A stretch of 30,816 bases of DNA from an uncultured Collinsella sp. Its GTDB lineage: Bacteria > Actinomycetota > Coriobacteriia > Coriobacteriales > Coriobacteriaceae. This document shows positions 14,291-21,807 of the stretch, one piece after another. A program made the translations under genes and the position numbers. The stretch covers positions 1-30,816 of the forward strand of contig CAUBPS010000022.1 in NCBI GenBank assembly GCA_958437935.1, read 5' to 3'. The notes beneath the pieces were generated by a model that saw nothing but the letters and a program-made list of their open reading frames with translations, was not told the DNA's origin and did no database searches. Positions within the stretch are counted from its first letter, which is position 1. Each line of letters starts with the position of its first letter.

Positions 14291-16087
14291 GTGTCTGAAC
14301 AGGCAAATGTTGATTGTGCTGCTGGCTTTGGCGTGCGCTTGATCGGCTGTGCCGATGATGCGGTTTTGCCCATTGGCATGCACGACTATGCGGAGGCCCT
14401 TGGTTGCTGCATGCTGGTTGACAAGACCATGTTTATTGCCGATGTGTTGGACTGCGACGCGTCCGTTGTGGTGTGCTGTCGACCCGAGGGTTTTGGCAAG
14501 AGCATGAACTTGTCGATGCTCAGGGCTTTTCTGGAGCGTCCGGCGGTCGGTCGCGCCGGTCGGATCTCGTTTGCCGATGCTCAGATTTGGGATGCGGACG
14601 GTGGGCGCTATCGGGATGAGTGCGCTTGCTATCCGGTGATATCGCTGGACTTTTCTGGCGCTGCGAGGCGTGGCCCCGCTGTTGCCGGCGTCGTGCGCGA
14701 TGCCCTTTCGGGCGAGTGCGCTCGCTTGTTGGCGCTCTTGGAGGCTCCGGACTTAGCTCGAGATAGGGTGCGTCACATCGAACGCGTTGCGCGTGGTGCG
14801 GCGAGCGAGGATGAGGTCGTCTCGGTGCTTGGCGTGCTCATAGAGCTGCTGGAGATGGCCTGCGATGAGCAGGTTGTATTGCTCGTTGATGGGTACGACG
14901 CGGCGTGGTTGGGCCGTGTGAGCGCGAGGGTCGCTTCCGACGCCGATCCGGCAGAACTACTTGACCGTGTGTTGTTTGACGCCATTGCCACTGCGCGCGA
15001 TTCGTTGCGGCTGACGTGTCTGATGGGGGAGTGTCCCGGTCCTGCCGAAGCGGCGCTTTCTTCGCGCGGCTGCTCGTATTGCCTGACGACGCCGCTGTCG
15101 GCGTGGTGTGATCGTTGGTTCGGTTTTTCGGATGCCGAGGTCCAGGCTCTTTTGAATCATGCTGGGCGCGAGGAATACCTGGATGATGCGCGTGAATGGC
15201 TCGAGGGGTATCGGTTTGGCAGGGCCTATTGCTCGAGTCCAGAGCGTGTGATCGGTTTTCTGGGCCGAGGCTGCACGGCGCCTGTGCGTGCCGATCTGTA
15301 TGGATATGCCGATTGCCTGAGTAGGGTAGTTGCCGGGTGGAATCTCGACCGCCTTTCGGTCTTGTTTGATTTGCTCGAGGCCCATGGGTGCGCTGAGGTC
15401 CCGCTTTGTTTGGGCACTGCAGAGCCAGATGTTTCGCCTGACGATGGCATGTGGACAGCGCTGTATCTGTCCGGTTTTCTCACGACGGATATGACTGAGG
15501 AACCAGAGCATGGCGATCGCCTCCGTGCTTTGCGATTGCCCAATAACGAGCTTCGCCAGGCCTTGCGTCTAGTGATTATTGAGTGGTTTGAGTGCGCTGC
15601 AGAAGACATTCGAGACGTCGATGCGTTTCGCGACGGGCTGTGCCATGGGAACGAGGATACCGTGAGGCGGGCGCTAAGCCGCATCTTGGGAGATGCGGGA
15701 ATCGGTGCGACCGACCCAGATACACCGCTGCCATATCACCTACTCTTGCAAGGACTCTGCTTTGGATTGCCGGGCTATGCCAATCCTGCTTCGAGGCTAA
15801 AGTGTGGCGCGGATCGCTGGGACATCCAGGTTTTTCCCACGGGCGCCGTGTTCGACATAGCCGATACGATCGGTATGCTCGATGAACGTCCGCTGATAAC
15901 GATCAACATGATGTATGACCCCGGTGTGGATGCGCTGGGCCTGGAATTGCTGGCCGTGCAGGCGCTGCTCGACATAGAGCGCGACGGCATCGACGAAATC
16001 CGTGTGCCACGCCCCGCCATTGGACGCATGCGCTGGGGCTTTGGCTTTGACGGGCAGCGTGTGTCCGTGGTGTGCCAGCGGTTATAG
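14291..16087 (+). CDS. AAA-ATPase-like / PD-(D/E)XK family protein, degenerate
   Basis: 598 residues from a GTG at 14291 with AGGGGG upstream; the open frame reaches back to 14159 but that part overlaps the terminator. The layout follows the AAA-ATPase_like family with a C-terminal PD-(D/E)XK domain: LPIGMHDY and VDKTMFI, a P-loop RPEGFGKSM (64-72), VVLLVDGYD (195-203), WLEGYRFG, and a C-terminal region ending GFGFDGQRVSVV. Family members usually read RPRRFGKS and LIDEYD; here the Walker B Glu is Gly201. In the C-terminal domain the usual E-x-K of the nuclease reads ITINMMY, so the nuclease is probably dead. Such proteins occur in many paralogous copies in gut anaerobes and their role is not established. 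The neighbour on the opposite strand is unrelated. Confidence 0.8.
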   Translation: MSEQANVDCAAGFGVRLIGCADDAVLPIGMHDYAEALGCCMLVDKTMFIADVLDCDASVVVCCRPEGFGKSMNLSMLRAFLERPAVGRAGRISFADAQIWDADGGRYRDECACYPVISLDFSGAARRGPAVAGVVRDALSGECARLLALLEAPDLARDRVRHIERVARGAASEDEVVSVLGVLIELLEMACDEQVVLLVDGYDAAWLGRVSARVASDADPAELLDRVLFDAIATARDSLRLTCLMGECPGPAEAALSSRGCSYCLTTPLSAWCDRWFGFSDAEVQALLNHAGREEYLDDAREWLEGYRFGRAYCSSPERVIGFLGRGCTAPVRADLYGYADCLSRVVAGWNLDRLSVLFDLLEAHGCAEVPLCLGTAEPDVSPDDGMWTALYLSGFLTTDMTEEPEHGDRLRALRLPNNELRQALRLVIIEWFECAAEDIRDVDAFRDGLCHGNEDTVRRALSRILGDAGIGATDPDTPLPYHLLLQGLCFGLPGYANPASRLKCGADRWDIQVFPTGAVFDIADTIGMLDERPLITINMMYDPGVDALGLELLAVQALLDIERDGIDEIRVPRPAIGRMRWGFGFDGQRVSVVCQRL

Positions 16088-16107
16088 GGGATGACGAAAG
16101 CCCTTTA

Positions 16108-17127
16108 CTACTCCGCGTCCTTCATGGGCGGCATGGGCTTCCAGTTGGGGTCCTTGACGATCTTGCGGGCGTCCTTCAGGCCACGGCGCAGCGCCGGAAT
16201 ACCGGTCTTAAAGCACTTATCGACCGCAGCCAGGCGAATGAATTCCTTGCAGAAGGTCGCGGCATTGCCCAGGCGGAACAGCACAGGGTGGTAGTCGCCG
16301 TAGATCTGCATATAGCGAGCGAGGAAGCCTCGATTGCGCATGATGTAGTAGCGGTTGGTGTCGCTCGTGGAGTTGAGCTGGCGCTTGCCGGCGATATCCC
16401 AGTTAGAGACGGCGCGGGCGCGCTTGAGCACCAGGTCGGCCACAACGGCGGCGGGGAAGTGCTGGCTGGCTACGTAGCCGTAGCAGGCATCGTCGCCGTA
16501 GATAAAGAAGCGCGCGTCGGGCAGGCCAATCTTGTCGACCACGCGGCGCGAGAACATGCCGCCCTCAAAGCACAGCTGGTTCATGGCGCGGTAGCCCTCG
16601 GGACCCAGATCCCACTTGGCGATAGGGTTAGGGATGCCGAGCGAGAGGATGAGCTGGTACTGCCAAAAGAAAGCGCCGCCGTCAAAGTCCAGGCGCGAAC
16701 CCTGGATGACATCGTAGCGGTCGGTCCACTTGGCAAGACGCTCGATGCCTTCGGGGATGACGAGCACGTCGTCGTCCATCACCCAGAACCACTGGGCGCC
16801 CAGGTCGTAGGCGCATCTGGTGCCGGCGGAGAAGCCGCCCGCACCGCCGCCGTTTTCGAGCTGCGGGGCGTAGATGACGCGGTCGGTGCCGCCCTGCGCG
16901 TCGGGCTGCTCGGTGTCGATGCCCCACAGGTTGGCCAGGCGCTCGTTGAATGCGGTGCACATGGCCTCGGTCTCGCGCGAATTCTCGTTATCGACAATCA
17001 CGATGCGCCAGGGCGTTGCCGTGAGCTCGGTCATGGAGTCGAACAAGTTGGCCAGGAGTTCCTGGCGTTTGTACGTAACGACGACGATGGCGAGCTTATC
17101 GATGGGAGCGGGAAGGGTTGAAGGCAT
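16108..17127 (-). CDS. GlfT2-like family 2 glycosyltransferase
   Basis: A 339-residue GT-A glycosyltransferase. The motifs are AIVVVTYKR at the N-terminus, VDNENS, the Gly-rich NGGGAGGFSAGT (nucleotide-sugar region), WVMDDDVL (metal-binding acidic motif, D118-D120), FEGGMFSRRV, and FFIYGDDACYG, which is characteristic of rhamnosyl/galactofuranosyl (GlfT2-like) enzymes. The start at 17127 follows AAAGGAT; 14 more upstream codons are open but unsupported. No membrane segment is clear. It is probably cytoplasmic, adding sugars to a lipid-linked or wall polymer. It is divergent from the five-gene GT2 cluster at 17384 and likely belongs to the same pathway (inferred). It converges with the AAA-ATPase-like gene 20 bases away. 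Confidence 0.9.
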   Translation of the reverse strand: MPSTLPAPIDKLAIVVVTYKRQELLANLFDSMTELTATPWRIVIVDNENSRETEAMCTAFNERLANLWGIDTEQPDAQGGTDRVIYAPQLENGGGAGGFSAGTRCAYDLGAQWFWVMDDDVLVIPEGIERLAKWTDRYDVIQGSRLDFDGGAFFWQYQLILSLGIPNPIAKWDLGPEGYRAMNQLCFEGGMFSRRVVDKIGLPDARFFIYGDDACYGYVASQHFPAAVVADLVLKRARAVSNWDIAGKRQLNSTSDTNRYYIMRNRGFLARYMQIYGDYHPVLFRLGNAATFCKEFIRLAAVDKCFKTGIPALRRGLKDARKIVKDPNWKPMPPMKDAE

Positions 17128-17202
17128 GGGGCAATATATCCTTTCACGCGCGGCGGGCGAGCGCTGCACGGAAGCTATCGAATACGTCCTTGGGACTGTC
17201 CT

Positions 17203-17233
17203 ATTGTAAAGGCTCGGCGCACCTTAGCGGCAA
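17203..17233 (-). promoter_or_regulatory. Candidate promoter of the GlfT2-like gene
   Basis: On the minus strand TTGCCG (17233-17228) is followed after 19 bases by TACAAT (17208-17203). The -10 box is good and the spacing is long. It lies about 75 bases upstream of the start codon. Confidence 0.28.
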
Positions 17234-17289
17234 GCTTTGAATAAAACGCAGGAACCTGCCATGGGCCCGCCGCATGACGTGGGGCTGCT

Positions 17290-17319
17290 TTGCCCGCAAG
17301 AGGCTCCATAGATTATATA
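17290..17319 (+). promoter_or_regulatory. Candidate promoter of the GT2 cluster
   Basis: TTGCCC (17290-17295) and TATATA (17314-17319) are separated by 18 bases in an otherwise GC-rich divergent intergenic region. A transcript would begin about 55-60 bases before the TTG start at 17384. Confidence 0.35.
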
Positions 17320-17383
17320 AACGCCTGCTGGCGCGCTGACCCTTTGATACCATGAAACGACAGGTATTTCCTAAGGAGCACAT

Positions 17384-18487
17384 TTGTCTACTAACGCCTC
17401 TGGCAGCCCTGTTCTGTCGCTGCTTATCCCCATTTACAATGTTCAGCGCTACCTGCGCGAGTGCCTCGATTCCGCTTTGGCGCAGACGCTCAAGGATATT
17501 GAGATCATCTGCATTAACGACGGGTCGACCGACAACTCGCCGGCGATTATCCGCGAGTATATGGAGCGCGATGGGCGCGTCAAGATGATCGACAAGGCCA
17601 ACAGCGGCTACGGCGACTCGATGAACCGCGGTCTGGAGATGGCGCGTGGCAAGTACGTTGGCATCTTGGAGTCCGATGACTTTATGGCGCCCGACGCACT
17701 CGAAAAGCTTGTCTCGGCCGCCGATACTAATAATGCCGACTTTGCGAAGGCGAACTTTGATTTCTACTGGTCTAAGCCCGAGGAGCGCCGTTCGCTGCAC
17801 GAGATGTTTAGACCTCAGGATTGCGGCAAGCCGGTGCACCCGAGCGATACGACGCAGTTCTTTAAGCAAAAGCCATCGATTTGGTCGGCCGTGTACCGTC
17901 GCGATTTTCTTGAACGCAACGGCATTACGTTCCTGCCGACTCCGGGGGCATCCTTTCAGGACACGTCATTTGCCTTTAAGGTGATCGCGTGTGCTGATAA
18001 GGCTGTTTACCTGCATGATGCCGTGTTGTCGTATCGCCAGGACAACGAGAATTCCTCGGTCAATTCTTCGGCTAAGGTCTTTTGCGTCAATACCGAGTAT
18101 GCCGAGATTGAGCGTTGGATTCGAGAGGATTATTCCCGTGATCACGCAAGTGATGACGTCGCGCGCATGCTCAAGTTCAATCAGGTCATTAAGTACGATT
18201 CGTATATGTGGAACTACGTGCGCTTGGCGCCCGAGTTCTATAAGGAGTTCCTGGTCCAGATGACTAAGGAGTTCCAGGCCGCCTTGGACGCGGGGGACTT
18301 TTTGCTGGACGACCTTAAGCCGTGGAAGCGTGCGAATCTCGCTGCCATCCTCAAAGACCCCGAGGCCTGGGTGGACGAGCATCCGCACTTTGCGACGGAC
18401 GGCGCCCTGGGACGCGCCAAATACTACGCATCGGTTGGAGGCCCCGGCGTGGTCGCCGCCTTCCTCGTCGAATCGTTGAGGGGGTAG
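17384..18487 (+). CDS. Family 2 glycosyltransferase (cluster gene 1)
   Basis: A 367-residue GT2 enzyme with LLIPIYNV, CINDGSTDNS (nucleotide-binding) and the metal-binding ESDD motif (96-99). A downstream acceptor region contains KPSIWSAVYRRDFL, PTPGASFQDTSF and SYRQDNENSSVNS. It starts with TTG at 17384, five bases after AAGGAG; no ATG or GTG fits as well. It is a close paralogue of the gene at 19609, and both use TTG starts. It is first in a five-gene run with a 6-base gap to the next gene. The donor and acceptor sugars cannot be read from the sequence; surface glycopolymer synthesis is inferred from the cluster. Confidence 0.92.
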   Translation: MSTNASGSPVLSLLIPIYNVQRYLRECLDSALAQTLKDIEIICINDGSTDNSPAIIREYMERDGRVKMIDKANSGYGDSMNRGLEMARGKYVGILESDDFMAPDALEKLVSAADTNNADFAKANFDFYWSKPEERRSLHEMFRPQDCGKPVHPSDTTQFFKQKPSIWSAVYRRDFLERNGITFLPTPGASFQDTSFAFKVIACADKAVYLHDAVLSYRQDNENSSVNSSAKVFCVNTEYAEIERWIREDYSRDHASDDVARMLKFNQVIKYDSYMWNYVRLAPEFYKEFLVQMTKEFQAALDAGDFLLDDLKPWKRANLAAILKDPEAWVDEHPHFATDGALGRAKYYASVGGPGVVAAFLVESLRG

Positions 18488-18493
18488 GTCGAC

Positions 18494-19534
18494 ATGGGAG
18501 AGGCTTCGACCCCCAAGGCGACCATTGTCGTTCCCGTATACAACTCGGCAAGCTCGATTCAGCGGTGCCTCAATTCGCTGCTGGCGCAGTCCGAGCGTTC
18601 GATTCAGGTTGTTTGCGTCAATGACGGATCGGCTGACGACTCATTGCGTGTCCTGCGACAAATCGCGCAGACCGACGATCGCGTGCTGGTGATTGACCAG
18701 AAAAACGCGGGCGTCTCGTGCGCTCGAAATGCTGGCATCGATGCCGCTGGGGGTGAAGTCGTCTTCTTTGTGGACGCCGATGATTACATCGATGCCCAAA
18801 CCGTCGAGCGCGTGCTGCAGGCTATGGGGTCGTCGGATGCCGAGGTCGCCGTTTTTGGCGGCGTCTGCGAGCCCGCCGATGCCGCCCCTAAGCGCGTCCA
18901 GCAGCTCATGAGCCCCAATGCGGGTACCTTTGGCACCCGCGATCCTCAGCTGTTGTTCCACGCGAACGCGCAGCCCTATGCCTGCCGAGCGGCCTTTTCG
19001 CGCGAGCTGCTCAATCGCGAGGGCATTCGCTTTGCTCCCGGTTTGGCCTTGGGCGAGGACGTCGTATTCCAGTTCGCAGCCTATGCACTTGCCCGCAAGA
19101 CCGTCGTTATGCCAGACAAGTTCTACCACTACGTGATGGAGAGCGACTCGGCAACGCATGAGTTCAACAGTGACGAGGCTCGCGCCAAAAAGCTCGATGC
19201 TCATATGATGATGCTCGAGGAAGTCTTGGAGGATTGGGCAGTCTACGGTCTTTTGGATCTGTGCCCCGGCGAGCTAGTTACCTGGTTTTTGGACCTTATC
19301 GTGTTTGACTTGGCGCGTCTGGATGCCGATGACTTTCACCGCGTTGCCGGCCGCGTCAACAGGGCTTTCACGACGTTTTTGGGAACGGAGTGGGCGGATG
19401 CGCCCAGTAAAGGAGCCGTTCGCCGTGTCGCCCACAAGCTCGTTGCGGCAACCTCGGGCGTCTCTATGGCGGACGCCACGCTGTTCTATCTTTCGACCCG
19501 CGGACTCAAAGCCTGCCTGGAGCGCTTTCTCTAA
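18494..19534 (+). CDS. Family 2 glycosyltransferase (cluster gene 2)
   Basis: 346 residues. The GT-A core has TIVVPVYNSASSIQRCLNSL, VNDGSADDS, the NAGVSCARNAG helix typical of wall-teichoic/EPS-type GT2 enzymes, and the metal motif DADD (94-97). LGEDVVFQF in the second half matches the G-E-D motif common in this subgroup. The ATG at 18494 follows GGGGTAGGT, which straddles the stop of the previous gene. The C-terminal part (about 230-346) is helical and not recognisable. It is probably cotranscribed with its neighbours. Confidence 0.92.
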   Translation: MGEASTPKATIVVPVYNSASSIQRCLNSLLAQSERSIQVVCVNDGSADDSLRVLRQIAQTDDRVLVIDQKNAGVSCARNAGIDAAGGEVVFFVDADDYIDAQTVERVLQAMGSSDAEVAVFGGVCEPADAAPKRVQQLMSPNAGTFGTRDPQLLFHANAQPYACRAAFSRELLNREGIRFAPGLALGEDVVFQFAAYALARKTVVMPDKFYHYVMESDSATHEFNSDEARAKKLDAHMMMLEEVLEDWAVYGLLDLCPGELVTWFLDLIVFDLARLDADDFHRVAGRVNRAFTTFLGTEWADAPSKGAVRRVAHKLVAATSGVSMADATLFYLSTRGLKACLERFL

Positions 19535-19608
19535 TTCCAAGCGCTGCCGCCCGCCGCAACTCGGCTGCTAAAATAACCCTGTTACACGCTATTCAACAGG
19601 AGGTTCTC

Positions 19609-20727
19609 TTGCAGAACTCTGATACCCCTAAAGTTTCGCTGCTTGTCCCCATTTGCAATGTTGAGCGCTACCTGCGCGAGTGCCTCGATTCAGCCGTGGC
19701 GCAGACGCTCAAGGACATCGAGATCATTTGCATCAACGACGGTTCTACCGATAGTTCGCCGGATATCATCCGCGAGTACATGGAGCGCGACGCACGCGTC
19801 AAGATGATCGATAAGGCCAACAGCGGCTACGGCGACTCGATGAACCGCGGCCTGGAGATGGCCCGCGGCGAGTACGTGGGCATCCTGGAGTCCGATGACT
19901 TTATGTTTGAGGACTCGCTCCAAAAGTTGGTTGCCAAGGCAGACGCCGAGCATGCCGATGTGGTTAAAGGCGATTTCTATTTGTATTGGTCCACGCCCAG
20001 CGAGCGCCGCGAGCTCTTTGGGATTATCGACGAGCATATGACGGGTGCGGCGTATCGCCCCGTCGATCGCCCGGGCATCTTCTACCGCAAGCCTTCCATT
20101 TGGTCTGCCATCTATCGCCGCGAGTTTCTCAACGACAACCAGATTCGTTTTCTTCCCACGCCGGGGGCATCGTATCAGGACGCGGGCTTTAACTTTAAGG
20201 TTTGGGCGTGCGCCGAGCGTGCTGCCTTTATTGCGGACCCCATTTTGTGCTATCGCCAGGATAACGAGAAGAGCTCCGTTAATTCGCCCAACAAGGTGTT
20301 TTGCGTGTGCGACGAATATGCCGAGATGCAGCGCTTTTTGGAGGAACGCCCCGAGATTAAGACTCAACTTCAGGGCATTTTAATGCGCATGAAGGTCGAT
20401 ACCTATCGTTGGAATGACGAGCGCCTGATCGATGAGCTGCGCGAGCAGTTTTGGGAGAAGGCCTCGCCCGAGCTCAAGGCCGATTGGGACGCCGGCCGCT
20501 TTGACCTGTCACTGTTCGACCCGCGCGGCGAGACTGATCTGCGCCTGATGGTCAAATCGCCCCGTGCCTACATCGATTCGCGCTTTGACTTTAAGAAGCC
20601 GGGCAAGCTCAATACGTTTAAGCACTACTTTAAGATCGGCGGCCTGCCGCTGGTCTGGCGTGTGCTGACGTATCAGCGCACCTACGGCGATAACCCGCAT
20701 CCCGACGACGTGCCGGCGGCACAGTAG
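19609..20727 (+). CDS. Family 2 glycosyltransferase (cluster gene 3), paralogue of gene 1
   Basis: 372 residues. The first 100 residues nearly duplicate the gene at 17384 (both contain the VKMIDKANSGYGDSMNRGLE segment), and the shared acceptor-side motifs KPSIWSAIYRREFL and RQDNEKSSVNS recur. The metal motif is ESDD (about 94-97). It starts with TTG at 19609 behind a near-perfect CAGGAGGT. The 74-base gap after gene 2 is the largest in the cluster and could hold an internal promoter (TAAAAT at 19569-19574, no clear -35). The C-terminal third differs most from gene 1, suggesting a different acceptor. Confidence 0.92.
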   Translation: MQNSDTPKVSLLVPICNVERYLRECLDSAVAQTLKDIEIICINDGSTDSSPDIIREYMERDARVKMIDKANSGYGDSMNRGLEMARGEYVGILESDDFMFEDSLQKLVAKADAEHADVVKGDFYLYWSTPSERRELFGIIDEHMTGAAYRPVDRPGIFYRKPSIWSAIYRREFLNDNQIRFLPTPGASYQDAGFNFKVWACAERAAFIADPILCYRQDNEKSSVNSPNKVFCVCDEYAEMQRFLEERPEIKTQLQGILMRMKVDTYRWNDERLIDELREQFWEKASPELKADWDAGRFDLSLFDPRGETDLRLMVKSPRAYIDSRFDFKKPGKLNTFKHYFKIGGLPLVWRVLTYQRTYGDNPHPDDVPAAQ

Positions 20728-20739
20728 GAGCGCGTGACC

Positions 20740-21807
20740 ATGGCTACCCCTAAGATTTCTGTTGTCGTCCCCATCTATAAGGTGGAGGAGTGCCTGGCAT
20801 GGTGCCTGGACTCCCTGCTTGCGCAGGACATGCCCGATTGGGAGGGCGTGCTGGTCAACGATGGCTCGCCGGATGGCTCGCGCGATATTGCGGCTGCTTA
20901 TTGCGAAAAGGACGCGCGCTTTACGCTGGTCGACAAGCCCAACGGCGGCCTGTCGAGTGCGCGCAACGCGGGTATTGCTGCTTCCACGGCGCCTATCGTT
21001 GCGTTTTTGGATTCCGACGACCGATTTACGCCCGATGCATGCCGCGTGATCGTCGATGCCTTTGAGCGCGAGGACTGCGACGTTTTGACCTTTGGCGCGA
21101 ATCCGTATCCGCTTGAGGCGGGGTATCCGTGGCTTAACTATGTGCTGAGCCCGCGCGATGTGTCGTTTGAAGGCTATAGCTCCGACCTACTGTTTAAGGA
21201 AGCATCTCGCCCGTTTGCATGGCGCACCGCCTGCAAGCGTGAGTTTTTGCTGGGCAACGGGATCGTGTTCGACGAAACCGTTAAGTATGGCGAGGACCAG
21301 GTCTTCGATTTTGCCGTGTACGGTCGTTCGCACAAGACCGCGCTTATCTCGAACAAGCTGTATGATTACCGCGTGGCGCGCAAGGGTTCGCTCATGGACA
21401 CCATGCGCTACGACGACGAGACGCGTCTGCTGGAGCACGTGAAGATTTACTCTGCGGTGCTGGCTGACTGGCAGCGCGACGGTCTCGATGCTCAGCATGC
21501 CGATGACCTGGCGTACTTCCTCTGCGATCTGGTGCTGTACGATGCGCTCAGGCTGTTGAGTACGGATTGCGGCAAGGTGTTTGCTGCCGTTGCCACGGCG
21601 CTTGCCGGTTCTGCCGTGGGCAGCGATGCTGCGCTCGCACAATGCGCTCCTTCTGTTGCTGCTATGGTGCGTGCGGCGCTTACCAGCAAGGCCCCCAATG
21701 TCCGTGCGTGCAAAAAGCTCATGTTCGATTACGATGTCTTGAGGTTTGGGCGCCTGGGTGCCTGCAAGCGCGTGGCAGCGAACGCCCTGGGAAAGCGAGA
21801 AGTGTAG
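20740..21807 (+). CDS. Family 2 glycosyltransferase (cluster gene 4)
   Basis: 355 residues. SVVVPIYKVEECLAWCLDSL, VNDGSPDGS, GGLSSARNAG, the metal motif DSDD (91-94) and KYGEDQVFDF mark a GT2 enzyme of the same subgroup as cluster gene 2. The ATG at 20740 is nine bases after TAGGAG, while a GTG two codons earlier is only three bases from it. The next gene begins immediately after its stop codon, so the two are almost certainly cotranslated. Confidence 0.92.
   Translation: MATPKISVVVPIYKVEECLAWCLDSLLAQDMPDWEGVLVNDGSPDGSRDIAAAYCEKDARFTLVDKPNGGLSSARNAGIAASTAPIVAFLDSDDRFTPDACRVIVDAFEREDCDVLTFGANPYPLEAGYPWLNYVLSPRDVSFEGYSSDLLFKEASRPFAWRTACKREFLLGNGIVFDETVKYGEDQVFDFAVYGRSHKTALISNKLYDYRVARKGSLMDTMRYDDETRLLEHVKIYSAVLADWQRDGLDAQHADDLAYFLCDLVLYDALRLLSTDCGKVFAAVATALAGSAVGSDAALAQCAPSVAAMVRAALTSKAPNVRACKKLMFDYDVLRFGRLGACKRVAANALGKREV

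Noticed and set aside
16072..17121. Plus-strand open frame of 349 codons opposite the GlfT2-like gene
   Set aside because: Antisense shadow; the glycosyltransferase motifs lie on the minus strand.
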